From Phycisphaerales bacterium (lineage in GTDB: Bacteria; Planctomycetota; Phycisphaerae; Phycisphaerales; UBA1924): a DNA stretch of 64,000 nucleotides. Under the pieces are notes generated by a model. The model was not told where the DNA came from. It saw only the letters and a program-made list of their open reading frames with translations, and made no database searches. Location: contig DASPKU010000014.1 of assembly GCA_035627955.1 (NCBI GenBank), positions 20,445 to 84,444 of the forward strand, read 5' to 3'. The translations under genes were made by a program, and so were the position numbers. This document shows, piece by piece, positions 33,387-41,620 of this stretch. Position 1 is the first letter of the stretch. Each line of letters opens with the position of its first letter.

Positions 33387-33863
33387 TCAACCGGGCAGGT
33401 GCTGGCCGTCGGCCTCCTGCAGCAGCGTCCGCACCTCCTGCACGCTGCCCGCCTGCCGCAGGAAGCGCCGGAAGGTGTCCTTGCTGAGGTTCTTGAAGAT
33501 GACCTCCATCGCCTGCAGGTGCTCCTCGGGCTTGTCCTCCGGGCTCAGCAGCAGCACGATCGAGTACACCGGCTGCTTGTCCAGGGCGTTGAAGTCCACA
33601 CCCCGGGTCGAGAGCCCGATGGCCGCGGCCATCTTGCTGACCCCGCGGCTCTTGACGTGCGGCACCGCCACGCCCCGCCCGAACCCGGTGCTGCCGCGCT
33701 TCTCGCGCTCGAGCACCTTGGAGGCCAGCTCGTCGCGGATGGACGCGGGGGCCGAGCCGCTGCTCACCAGCGCGTCCACCAGCTCCAGGATCACCCCGTC
33801 GCGGTCGGTGGCCTTGAGCACGGGGACGATGGCCCCCTCCGCGACGATCTCCGTCAGCTTCAC
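33387..33863 (-). CDS. ptsN: PTS EIIA (PtsN/nitrogen-type)
   Basis: A 158-residue EIIA of the fructose/mannitol/Ntr fold. The phospho-accepting His is in GRGVAVPHVKSRGV; other landmarks are FNALDKQPVYSIVLLLSPEDKPEEHLQ. GGAGGAG lies 9 nt before GTG 33863 (6 nt before TTG 33866). It sits between hpf and ptsH, as in proteobacterial rpoN clusters, which suggests a regulatory role rather than sugar uptake. The 5' leader carries a large inverted repeat (33887-33986). Confidence 0.9.
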   Translation of the reverse strand: MKLTEIVAEGAIVPVLKATDRDGVILELVDALVSSGSAPASIRDELASKVLEREKRGSTGFGRGVAVPHVKSRGVSKMAAAIGLSTRGVDFNALDKQPVYSIVLLLSPEDKPEEHLQAMEVIFKNLSKDTFRRFLRQAGSVQEVRTLLQEADGQHLPG

Positions 33864-33886
33864 CAAGACGAACTCCTCCGGAAGAA

Positions 33887-33986
33887 AGTGGCAAAGTGGC
33901 AAAGTGGCGGAGTGGCAAAGTGAGAAAGCACGCGTCCGAAGCCGCTTGCGCACTCTGCCACTTTGCCACTCTGCCACTTCGCCACT
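33887..33986. repeat. Inverted repeat of GGCAAAGT units between hpf and ptsN
   Basis: The left arm (33887-33922) is built of AGTGGCAA/AGTGGCGG units; the right arm (33951-33986) is its near complement (ACTTTGCC/ACTCTGCC units), with a 28-nt loop. It sits in the leader of ptsN. Confidence 0.85.
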
Positions 33987-33992
33987 ATTGCC

Positions 33993-34301
33993 TCAATGCT
34001 TCCCCAGCTTCAGCTTTTCCTTGAAGTCCCGCAGCTGCCGCTCGGCCTTCTCCATCGCCCGGTCGATGCCCGCGTAAAGGTCCTTGTCGGAGACGTGCGA
34101 CACGAAGTCCGCGTGCTTCTCCACATCGACCACGAACTCCACCCCGAACTCGTTGGTGCCGTGCCCGTTGGCCCCCGTCAGCGTCACGTTGATCTGCTGC
34201 ACCCCGTCAAAGTACTTCGTCAGCCGGTCGACCTTGGTCTCCGCGTACTGCCGGATCGCGTCCGTCACTTCCAGGTTCTTCCCGACCACGTTGATCCGCA
34301 T
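33993..34301 (-). CDS. hpf: Ribosome hibernation-promoting factor (short form)
   Basis: A 102-residue HPF/YfiA-type protein: MRINVVGKNLEVTDAIRQYAETKVDRLTKYF, the paired strands INVTLTG ... EFGVEFVVDVEKHADFVSHVSDKDLYAGIDRAMEKAERQLRDFKEKLK. It binds the 30S A/P sites and silences ribosomes in stationary phase. The long C-terminal dimerisation domain is absent, so it resembles E. coli HPF. AAGGAGG lies 9 nt before ATG 34301. First gene of hpf-ptsN-ptsH. Confidence 0.93.
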   Translation of the reverse strand: MRINVVGKNLEVTDAIRQYAETKVDRLTKYFDGVQQINVTLTGANGHGTNEFGVEFVVDVEKHADFVSHVSDKDLYAGIDRAMEKAERQLRDFKEKLKLGKH

Positions 34302-34572
34302 GCTGTAAACCCTCCTTGGACCGGGGCCATCGTAGTAGCAGCCCCGCCACGGGTCCCCACACCCCGGCGGGCGATGGTAGGGCCCGTCACTCCGCCTGAT
34401 TCGCAGCACCGAAGCCCGGACAGTGCCACGCTCCGCTCGCTGCGGCAGCACGTAAAGAGCGGCCACCTGCCGCGATGAACCCGCTCACGGACATCCCGAA
34501 GAACCCCTTCCAAACGCAGCGCCCGTCCTGTACGCTGGTGCCCCAAAGGTCCGGGCTCCAGGGGCACGAGCG

Positions 34573-36018
34573 ATGCACGCGTGGACAGCAGGCATGGTCG
34601 GGCTGGTGATTCCGCTCATTGCGAGCGCGCCGGCGGCCGCGCAGTGCGGCTGGGCGTGGACCATCGGCGCCCCCCTCCCCAGCCCTCGTTCGGGCGCCGC
34701 CATGGCCTACGACAGCGGCCGAGGGTGCGCGGTTCTGGTCGGGGGCACCCTCGCCGACGGTACCGTCTCCAATGCCACCATCGAGTTCGACGGCGCCGCA
34801 TGGCAGCTCAAGTCGCCCTCCGGACCCCTGCCGCGGCGCACGGGGCATGCGATGGCGTACGACTCCACCCGCGGCGTGATCGTCCTCTTCGGCGGCCTCA
34901 CCGGCGCGCCGCAAGCACCCAGCAGCACCACCTACGAGTTTGACGGCACCACGTGGCGCGTTGTGCCCACGCCCGCCAGTCCTCCCGCGCGCCGGTGGCA
35001 CGCCATGACCTATGACCCGCTGCGGCAGGTCGTCGTCATGCACGGGGGCCTCGCTGCCGATGGACTTGTCGCCGACACCTGGGAATACAACGGCGTCACG
35101 TGGACCCAGCGCAGCGCCGGCGGCGCTGGCGCCCGCTGTCAGCACTCCATCGCCTACGACCCCAGCCGCCAGAAGGTCATCCTCTTCGGCGGCGCCACCT
35201 GGCTCGACCCCGTTCAGTACGGGACCATGACATGGGCGTGGGACGGCACCACGTGGACCGAAGTGCCCCCGGGGGCAAGCGGCAATCCGCCCGCCCGCAG
35301 CGGCGGAGCCATGGCGTGGTCGCCCGCGGCCCAGCGGCTCGTGCTCACCGGCGGCTTCGACAGCCTGGGCCCTATCACCACCACGTCGGCGCTAACCCCG
35401 CAAGGCTGGAGCACGACTGCGACCACAGGCAACCCGCCCGCCCGCCGCGCCGGCTGCATGGTCTGGCACGCTGGGCTCGGCCGCTTCGTCGTGGCTGGCG
35501 GGTCAGCAGCCTCAGGCGGCCTCCTCACTGAGGCGTGGCTGCTCGCCCCGGGCGTGGCCTTCACCAGCGGCCCCGGGTCACAGCAGGTGAACGAGGGCCT
35601 GTCCGTCACCTTGACCGCCAGCGTCAGCGGCGCCGTGAGCGGGTGGCAGTGGCGCCGCGACGGCGCGCCCATCAGCAACGACGCCCGCGTCTCCGGCGCC
35701 ACCTCCAGCAGTCTCCTCATCGACCCCGTCACCGCCGCCGACCAGGGCGTGTACGACGTCGTTGCCATGACCGCCTGCGGTCCGCTGCCCAGCCCCGCGG
35801 CCGTGCTCACCATCGTCCCCGCCTGCGGAACCTCCGACTACAACGGCGACGGCGACATCGGCACCGACCAGGACATCGAGGCCTTCTTCGCCTGCCTGGG
35901 CGGCACCTGCTGCGACACCTGCCACCCCGGGGGCTCAGACTTCAACAACGACGGCGACGCCGGCACCGACCAGGACATCGAGAGCTTCTTCCGAGTGCTG
36001 GGCGGCAACCCCTGCTGA
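34573..36018 (+). CDS. Secreted kelch/Ig protein with paired GC-type dockerin
   Basis: A 481-residue exported protein. Signal peptide ~1-24 (ending ASAPAAAQ). Residues ~25-330 are six kelch-type repeats (PRSGAAMAYDSGRGCAVLVGG; RRTGHAMAYDSTRGVIVLFGG; CQHSIAYDPSRQKVILFGG), a beta-propeller. Residues ~333-415 are an Ig-like domain (VNEGLSVTLTASVSGAVSGWQWRRDG ... ADQGVYDVVA). The C-terminal ~60 residues are two dockerin repeats with Cys clusters. The architecture suggests a surface-bound binding protein or galactose-oxidase-like fold without visible catalytic residues. A TACGCT promoter element is at 34531-34536, 36 nt upstream. Confidence 0.85.
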   Translation: MHAWTAGMVGLVIPLIASAPAAAQCGWAWTIGAPLPSPRSGAAMAYDSGRGCAVLVGGTLADGTVSNATIEFDGAAWQLKSPSGPLPRRTGHAMAYDSTRGVIVLFGGLTGAPQAPSSTTYEFDGTTWRVVPTPASPPARRWHAMTYDPLRQVVVMHGGLAADGLVADTWEYNGVTWTQRSAGGAGARCQHSIAYDPSRQKVILFGGATWLDPVQYGTMTWAWDGTTWTEVPPGASGNPPARSGGAMAWSPAAQRLVLTGGFDSLGPITTTSALTPQGWSTTATTGNPPARRAGCMVWHAGLGRFVVAGGSAASGGLLTEAWLLAPGVAFTSGPGSQQVNEGLSVTLTASVSGAVSGWQWRRDGAPISNDARVSGATSSSLLIDPVTAADQGVYDVVAMTACGPLPSPAAVLTIVPACGTSDYNGDGDIGTDQDIEAFFACLGGTCCDTCHPGGSDFNNDGDAGTDQDIESFFRVLGGNPC

Positions 36019-36020
36019 GC

Positions 36021-36088
36021 CGTGCCACGGAGATGGCGACATCTCGGAGGCTTTCCTTGCGTGCCATGGCGACGTCCTCGTCGCTATG
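36021..36088. repeat. Two GTGCCA-flanked hairpins with different stems
   Basis: gtgcca-cggagatg-gcga-catctcgg (36022-36050 region) and gtgcca-tggcgacg-tcct-cgtcgcta-tg (36061-36088) stand head to tail after the kelch-dockerin stop. They share flank and loop layout but not stem sequence. The second is repeated almost exactly at 53932-53955. Confidence 0.8.
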
Positions 36089-36227
36089 CCTCCGCGCGGG
36101 TGACCGCTCCGCACTCCGGGCACGCCCGCGAAGCACCCGCGAGCCCGCCCCGGTCATAACCGCACGGGAGGCAGCGGCCACTGCGCCGCCGCGGCGCTCC
36201 AGCCTTTCTGACGCGAGCGCCGCTGCA
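36084..36227 (-). pseudogene. Decayed zinc-ribbon gene fragment
   Basis: A 47-codon stop-to-stop frame encodes RCLPCGYDRGGLAGASRACPECGAVTRAEA at its end, the C-x2-C ... C-x2-C ribbon found at the C-termini of the 14787 and 32331 proteins. The preceding membrane part is gone: a TGA at 36228-36230 closes the frame upstream, and the other frames show only Arg/Ser-rich noise. The stop codon (36084-36086) falls within the hairpin at 36061-36088. The remainder of the 36.1-36.5 kb gap shows no gene. Confidence 0.5.
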
Positions 36228-36557
36228 TCACAGGAGCGTACTGCGCATTGGGTATCGCTGGTGGCAGGGCTCGCCGGTCCTGCGGACGGCACGTCTGCCC
36301 GACCCGCCCGGACGCAAGCGTGCGAGGGTGCAACCGTGAAGTTCGAACGCTCTCGCGTGGGGACGCCGCCGATCGCCGAGCTACTGAGTGCGACGCCGAG
36401 AGACCGCGGCCAGAGTGCCTCTCGTAGGCGCGCCCCAAGTGAAGTCTGCGGAATCGCACGCTACTGTTTCACGTCCGAGAACAAACGCCCACAATACACT
36501 CAAAAGATATTTCGATGCACTTGCAACCACCGCCGCCCGCAACAGTAACGTGCGGCC

Positions 36558-38162
36558 ATGAAGCACATCCATCTCGTTTTGTCCGGCCTTGCGGCCTGCG
36601 TGGCTGCTCGGCCCCTCTCTGCGCAGCCAACCGAGCACGCTAACCTCCACGCCGTCAAGGACTTGCTTGCGCACTCGCAGACCGGGACCGTCGGGATCGT
36701 CATCTACGGCGACTCCCGCAGCGCGTGGGCCCGCCACCGGGTGCCGGGCGGGATCTTCCGCCAGTGGGACGTGCAGTGGGCGGCCTTGGCGTTCGAGGGC
36801 AACCAGAGCAACGTGATGACCGAGGACGGCATCGGGCAGGTGATGCTGGGGCTCCAGGATGTTCAGCGGAGCTCGACGCCGCCGGGGGCGGTTGTCCCGG
36901 GGGCGGGGTGGATGAACCGGTTCCCCAACTCCATCGCGGAGCAATGGGTGCTGCCCGGGACAGACATGAACCTGTGGACCGGGTTCATGGCGGTGGTGGC
37001 CAGCACCTCGGGGGGCTGGATGCATAGCAACGCGCAGGGCGCCCCGGGCGGGACCTTCTTTCGGGGCGACCCCTCGCAGGGGCGGGCGGTGGAGAGCGTC
37101 GAGTACTACGCAATGGCCGACAACACCGGGCGCGCGCTGGGCGTGCGGCTGGGGCTGGACGTGGGCGGCGATATTTCGTACCCGTGGGCGGCGATGACCG
37201 AGTTCGCCCCGCCGCTGGGGGCTTCGGCGACGCCGAGCATCGTGACGCGGGTGATGCCGACGGCCGTGGCGGGCGCCAACCTCCGCGTGATCATGGCCCA
37301 CCGCATCGCCGAGTGGCACCAGTACGCGGGGAGGGGCAACCAGTGGATCGGCACCCGCATCAACTTCGCGGGGGTCGCGGGGGCGGGGCAGGTCGGGTGC
37401 GTGCTGGGGGTAATCGCCGTGGGCGGCTGGTCCATCACCGACCACCTGCCCGCCACCATCACGACGCCATTCGACAACGCCGACTGGAAGTACGGCGAGG
37501 CCGAGACGGCGGAGTGGTACGCGGCCACCATCCGCGCCCCCCGCGTGCTGCTGCGGTGGGAGGTGGGGGCCAACCCGGCGGCGGGCTTCGCCTACGAGTC
37601 GACGATGGAGGACCGCAAGCGGGTGATCCGCCTGGGGGTGCAGCGGAACATCGACGCCCTGCGGGCGGGCGGGGCGCAGGAGGTGGTGGTCGAGCTCGTG
37701 CCGTACTACGGCAGCTTCTTTGACGCGGGCGGGCCCACCTCGCGGGTGGAGCTGAACCGGCGGGCCATGCGCGAACTGGCGATCGAGGAGGGCTGGAGCT
37801 TCTACGACCAGCTGGGCGTGCTGCAGGCGGGCGGCTACGCCGTCAACGGCGGCGCCGGCGCATCGCTGCCCGCACCCTGGACCGAGGACGGCGTGCACCA
37901 GAGCTTCGAGGGCATGAACCTGCTGCAGGCCCTGGAGTGGCAGGCGATCCAGAGCTCGCTCCCGCCCTGCCTCACGCAGGACTTCAACGGTGACGGGGAC
38001 ATGGGCACCGATGCCGACATCGAGGCCTTCTTCGCGTGCCTGGGCTGGAGCTGCTGCCCCGCGTGCCCGCCCGGCGGGGCCGATTACAACCTGGACGGGG
38101 ACACCGGCACCGATGCAGACATCGAGGCGTTCTTCCGAGTGCTGGGGGGTGGGTGCAGGTAG
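36558..38162 (+). CDS. Secreted SGNH-hydrolase-like protein with paired GC-type dockerin
   Basis: A 534-residue exported protein. The signal peptide ends near SAQPTE. Two motifs point to an SGNH/GDSL esterase-type fold: GIVIYGDSRSAWARH (block I GDS with catalytic Ser) and TEDGVHQSFEGMNL (block V D-x2-H). Between them lie ~370 residues including a beta-rich insertion (GVRLGLDVGGDISYPW...). The C-terminal dockerin pair differs from the others by TDADIEAFF instead of TDQDIEAFF and by ending GGGCR. The protein may remove acyl groups from a surface or algal polysaccharide (inference). TAACGT lies 6 nt before the ATG, with no ribosome-binding site. Confidence 0.75.
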   Translation: MKHIHLVLSGLAACVAARPLSAQPTEHANLHAVKDLLAHSQTGTVGIVIYGDSRSAWARHRVPGGIFRQWDVQWAALAFEGNQSNVMTEDGIGQVMLGLQDVQRSSTPPGAVVPGAGWMNRFPNSIAEQWVLPGTDMNLWTGFMAVVASTSGGWMHSNAQGAPGGTFFRGDPSQGRAVESVEYYAMADNTGRALGVRLGLDVGGDISYPWAAMTEFAPPLGASATPSIVTRVMPTAVAGANLRVIMAHRIAEWHQYAGRGNQWIGTRINFAGVAGAGQVGCVLGVIAVGGWSITDHLPATITTPFDNADWKYGEAETAEWYAATIRAPRVLLRWEVGANPAAGFAYESTMEDRKRVIRLGVQRNIDALRAGGAQEVVVELVPYYGSFFDAGGPTSRVELNRRAMRELAIEEGWSFYDQLGVLQAGGYAVNGGAGASLPAPWTEDGVHQSFEGMNLLQALEWQAIQSSLPPCLTQDFNGDGDMGTDADIEAFFACLGWSCCPACPPGGADYNLDGDTGTDADIEAFFRVLGGGCR

Positions 38163-38200
38163 GTCGCAGCCACGGCCTCCTCGTGAGTTTAGAAGAGCAT

Positions 38201-38358
38201 CTCTCGCGGAGGACGCGGGGGCGCGAAGACAGGCAGGAGGGAGGAGCGGGCGGACCGTGCGTGGCCCGTCCTATCTCTGTTTGTGATCCTCCTCCGCGCT
38301 ACCGCGTCCTCCGCGAGAGCCCTTCTCTTCCTCCGCGCCCCCGCGTCCTCCGCGAGAG
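38201..38358. repeat. Inverted repeat CTCTCGCGGAGGACGCGG with extra right arm
   Basis: The left arm 38201-38225 is nearly the perfect complement of 38335-38358; a second, slightly diverged right arm lies at 38293-38320. The rest of the 378 bp gap (38163-38540) has a small hairpin at 38480-38499 and no gene. Confidence 0.8.
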
Positions 38359-38540
38359 ACCTTCTTCCCCGCGCCGCCGCGCCACTGCCCCTCACAGGGC
38401 ATCACTTCAGCTAAACGCCCGCTAAGAACCCAAAGGGAAGGTTCTGCTTTCGCGCTCAAAGCCACTTGGCGGGCTGAAAGAACCGGTTATTGCCGGTTCA
38501 GAAGGCGGCGGTAACTGGCACCGTGCTCTAGGTTTGGGGC

Positions 38541-39392
38541 ATGGAAACGAACCGAAACAACAGCGGGCTGGATGCCGGGCTGACGGGGTACAACCCCGGT
38601 CGTGACACCGGCGATGACGTGCGCACGGGCCCGATGGATAGCGGGCCTGGACGCGGGGCTGAAGGTGGCGGGTACGGCGGCGGCAGCCAGCCGGTGCAGG
38701 GCGCGAAGCAGTTTGTCCAGAAGGGCAAGCAGGCGGCCCGCGACATCGGGCAGGAGGTCTCACGCGAGGCCCGCGGCATCGCCCAGGAGCTCGGCCAGGA
38801 GTTCAAGGGCACCGCCGGCGAGATGCTCGAGCAGCAGCGCCAGCGCGTGACCGGGCAGGTGGGCGGCTTCGCCCAGGCCCTGCACCGCGTCAGCGACGAG
38901 CTGCGGCAGGATCAGGGTGGAAGCGGCGGGGGCGAGACGGTCGCCCGCGTCACCGACCTGATCGCGTCGCGCCTGGACGACGCCGCGAACATGCTCCAGA
39001 ACAAGGAGCCGCGCGACATCATCCGCAGCGTGGAGAACTTCGCCCGGCGCGAGCCCGCCCTGTTCCTGGGCGGCTGCCTGCTCGCGGGCGTGGTGATCTC
39101 GCGCTTCCTCAAGGCCTCCTCCCGCCACGAGCATGGCTACAGCGGGGGTGATGACTACGGGCGCGACAGCTACAGCGGCGGCAGCGACGTCGGCGACGAC
39201 GTGGGCATCACCTGGCGGGCGCAGGACAAGCTCGCCCAGGACAAGATCGGGAGCTACGGGCCGTCGGGCCCCATCGACGTGAACCCGCCCCGCGGGCCGC
39301 TGGACAAGAGCGGCCTGGGCGGCAGCGCCACTCCGTTCGACGTGACACCAAAGACCCCGGAGACGCCTCCGGACCTGCGAGGGGGTGTGTAA
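38541..39392 (+). CDS. YqjD/ElaB-like (DUF883-type) membrane protein
   Basis: A 283-residue protein. A Gly-rich N-terminus (~1-55) leads to a long amphipathic helix (KQFVQKGKQAARDIGQEVSREARGIAQELGQEF ... LEQQRQRVTGQVGGFAQALHRVSDEL). One membrane helix follows (~170-190, ALFLGGCLLAGVVISRFL) in the 'REPALFLGGCLLAG' form typical of YqjD/ElaB-like proteins, then a Gly/Ser/Asp-rich tail. In E. coli these proteins anchor ribosomes to the membrane in stationary phase. First of three overlapping genes (1-nt TAATG overlap with the next). TAGGTT lies 6 nt before the ATG. Confidence 0.72.
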   Translation: METNRNNSGLDAGLTGYNPGRDTGDDVRTGPMDSGPGRGAEGGGYGGGSQPVQGAKQFVQKGKQAARDIGQEVSREARGIAQELGQEFKGTAGEMLEQQRQRVTGQVGGFAQALHRVSDELRQDQGGSGGGETVARVTDLIASRLDDAANMLQNKEPRDIIRSVENFARREPALFLGGCLLAGVVISRFLKASSRHEHGYSGGDDYGRDSYSGGSDVGDDVGITWRAQDKLAQDKIGSYGPSGPIDVNPPRGPLDKSGLGGSATPFDVTPKTPETPPDLRGGV

Positions 39393-40180
39393 TGGCAGAC
39401 TACGGCAAGGACAACTTCGGCGGCGTTGGCTCCGGCCCCAAGGGCGGCAGCAAGGACAACTTTGAGCCCACCCGCGGCGACCGCGTCTACCCCGAGCGCG
39501 GCCCCGACATCGGCGCCGGCGCGGGCCAGGAACGGCTGATCGACACCGGCGGGACGGGCGCGATCGGCAGCAGCGTCGCCGGGACCGGCGCACAGTCGTG
39601 CCCGGTTGACTACTCCGGCGGCACGTCCACTATGAACAGCGGGAGCACGGGGACGTTCGGCGGCAGCACGGCTTACGAGGCCCAGGGCCGCTCCCGCGCC
39701 GGCGACACCGATTACGGCGCCGCCCCCTCGCGCACCGGTTTCTCAGGTTCGACTACGGGCGTCGGGGGCTACACCCGCCCGCAGTCGATCCCCGCCATGC
39801 TCAAGGAGCTGACCACGGGCATGGGCAGCCTCCTCCGCAACGAGGTGGCCCTGGCCAAGGCCGAGATGCGCGAGAAGGCCTCGGTATTCACCAAGAACGC
39901 GGTCTCGGTCGCCGTCGGCGGCGTGATCGCCCTGGCGGGCTCCATCATCCTGCTGCACGCCTTCGTGGCGGCGCTCAGCTCGATCTTCGACGCCGCGGAC
40001 GTGAGCCCTCGCGTCTACAGCTGGCTCAGCCCGCTCATCGTGTCGCTCGTGGTGCTCGGCGTGGCCGGGCTGCTGATCAAGAAAGGACTCGACCGCATCA
40101 AGTGCGCCAGCCTGACCCCCGAGCGCACCGCCCAGTCTCTCAAGGAGACCGGCGAGTGGGTCAAGGAGAAGGTCTCATGA
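39392..40180 (+). CDS. YqjE-like phage-holin-superfamily protein
   Basis: A 262-residue protein. The first ~125 residues are Gly/Ser/Thr-rich and disordered. The conserved part (SIPAMLKELTTGMGSLLRNEVALAKAEMREKASVF) is followed by two membrane helices (~170-192 and ~212-232), the layout of the Holin_X/YqjE family. The C-terminus has a second amphipathic helix (LTPERTAQSLKETGEWVKEKVS). The start shares a base with the previous stop; its stop overlaps the next start (ATGA). It mirrors the yqjD-yqjE order of E. coli. Confidence 0.82.
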   Translation: MADYGKDNFGGVGSGPKGGSKDNFEPTRGDRVYPERGPDIGAGAGQERLIDTGGTGAIGSSVAGTGAQSCPVDYSGGTSTMNSGSTGTFGGSTAYEAQGRSRAGDTDYGAAPSRTGFSGSTTGVGGYTRPQSIPAMLKELTTGMGSLLRNEVALAKAEMREKASVFTKNAVSVAVGGVIALAGSIILLHAFVAALSSIFDAADVSPRVYSWLSPLIVSLVVLGVAGLLIKKGLDRIKCASLTPERTAQSLKETGEWVKEKVS

Positions 40181-41457
40181 ACAAGGACACCGACACCCGC
40201 AACGCGTCCAACTGCAACCGGACCGCGGGGCGTGACACCGACCAGCGTTCCAGCGAAGAAATCAAGCGGGACATCGACCGCCAGCTGTACGAAATGGACC
40301 AGACCGCCAACCAGCTTCAAAGCAAGCTCTCGCTCCACGGCCTCATCGACGAGGTCAAGGACGTCTTCACCACCCCCGGGCGCCGCGCCCCCGGCCGCAT
40401 CATGGAGGCCGCGCGTGACAACCCCGTGCCCGCGGCCCTCATCGGGCTGGGCGTGGTGTGGATGGTCGCCGACCGCCTCAGCGGCAAGGGCCGCCACGAG
40501 GGTTACGAGGTCGGGCGCGGGCGCGAGCGCGACTGGCTCAGCCCCGGCGCTGAGTACTTCCCCGGACGCTCCGGTGATGTTGATTCCGGCGGCGGCTACG
40601 GGCGCGGCGAGGGCGGCGGCCACATCGGACGTGGCGGCGGTCGCGGCATCGGTGAGCGCGTGGGCGAGATGGGCTCCAATATCAAGGACCGCGCCGGCGG
40701 CATGATGGAGAACATGAAGGACAAAGCCGGCGGAGCCTTCGAGTCGGTCAAGGACCGCATCTCCGGCGTGGGCCACTCCATCGGCAACCTTGGGCACAGC
40801 GCCAAGGACAAGGTCTCGCACGTGGGCGAGCGCGTCTCGCACATGAGCACCGCCGCCCGCGAGAAGATGCACCACTACGGCGAGACGGTCAGCCGTCAGG
40901 CCGTGGTCGCCAAGGACAAGACCGTCGACATGTACGAGGAAACGCCCCTCGCCTTCGGCGCCGCGGCCCTCGCGGTAGGCGTCGTCGGCGGCCTGCTCGT
41001 GCCCTCCTCACGCAAGGAGGATGAGCTGCTCGGGCCCATCAGCGACAAGGTCAAGGACCGCGCCAAGGACCTGGGCCAACAGGCCTACGAGCAGGGCAAG
41101 CAGGTCGCGACCGAGCTGGGCACCAAGCTCAAGGACGAGGTCGGCGGCGAGCAGCCTATCGGCGAGAAGATCCGCGACGTCGCCCACCGCGTGGTCGACA
41201 CCACCAAGCAGCACGTCCGCGAATCGGTGCAGCAGCTGAGCAAGGGTCAGACCGGCCCCGGTAACCAGATCGGCGACCGCAGCGGCGGCGGCGAGTTCGG
41301 CGATGCCGGCGGCTCCCCCACCACGCCGGGGCTGGGCATGGGCACTGCCGGCGAGCTCAAGGGCGGGCTGGGCAACTGCGACCTGCCGGGCCAGACCCCG
41401 GGCAGCTTCGGCAAGGGCACCGGCCCCAGCCGCATCGGCGATGAAAACGTCGACTGA
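40177..41457 (+). CDS. DUF3618 protein with LEA-like helical repeats
   Basis: A 426-residue protein. The DUF3618 signature SSEEIKRDIDRQLYEMDQTANQLQSKL is at ~20-50, followed by NPVPAALIGLGVVWMVADRL, a first membrane helix. A Gly-rich region leads to 11-residue-like helical repeats (DRAGGMMENMKDKAGGAFESVKDRISG; AKDKVSHVGERVSHM; VKDRAKDLGQQAYEQGKQVATEL) that resemble late-embryogenesis-abundant proteins. A second membrane helix at ~258-275 ([18 protein letters not shown]). The C-terminus is Gly/Pro-rich. Third gene of the operon. Likely a membrane-stabilising stress protein (inference). Confidence 0.8.
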   Translation: MNKDTDTRNASNCNRTAGRDTDQRSSEEIKRDIDRQLYEMDQTANQLQSKLSLHGLIDEVKDVFTTPGRRAPGRIMEAARDNPVPAALIGLGVVWMVADRLSGKGRHEGYEVGRGRERDWLSPGAEYFPGRSGDVDSGGGYGRGEGGGHIGRGGGRGIGERVGEMGSNIKDRAGGMMENMKDKAGGAFESVKDRISGVGHSIGNLGHSAKDKVSHVGERVSHMSTAAREKMHHYGETVSRQAVVAKDKTVDMYEETPLAFGAAALAVGVVGGLLVPSSRKEDELLGPISDKVKDRAKDLGQQAYEQGKQVATELGTKLKDEVGGEQPIGEKIRDVAHRVVDTTKQHVRESVQQLSKGQTGPGNQIGDRSGGGEFGDAGGSPTTPGLGMGTAGELKGGLGNCDLPGQTPGSFGKGTGPSRIGDENVD

Positions 41458-41487
41458 GACCCCTGGGGCTTTCAGTCAACGCGCAGC

Positions 41488-41530
41488 GTCACGCCGCACA
41501 CCCGGTTTACACCAGGTGTTGCGGCGTGAC
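41488..41530 (+). terminator. Hairpin downstream of the yqjDE-DUF3618 operon
   Basis: gtcacgccgca-cacc is complementary to ggtgt-tgcggcgtgac with one bulge, enclosing ~12 nt. It starts 31 bp after the stop. No T tract follows, so it may also be one of the dispersed palindromes. Confidence 0.55.
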
Positions 41531-41620
41531 TGCGTGCGGGGGTTGCTGTCAGATGTCGTAGCGTGCGACGCCATTGCAGGCTTCTGCACGCGCCCGCCGC
41601 TTGCGGTACGCTCCCCCGCC

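Noticed and set aside
33887..33986. CRISPR-like array of GGCAAAGT units
   Set aside because: Units are 7-9 bp with no spacers, and the two halves are inverted, not direct; no cas genes.
34573..38162. Cellulosome-like gene cluster
   Set aside because: No cohesin, scaffoldin or glycoside hydrolase is present; the dockerin here is the Cys-bearing GC type with a different partner.
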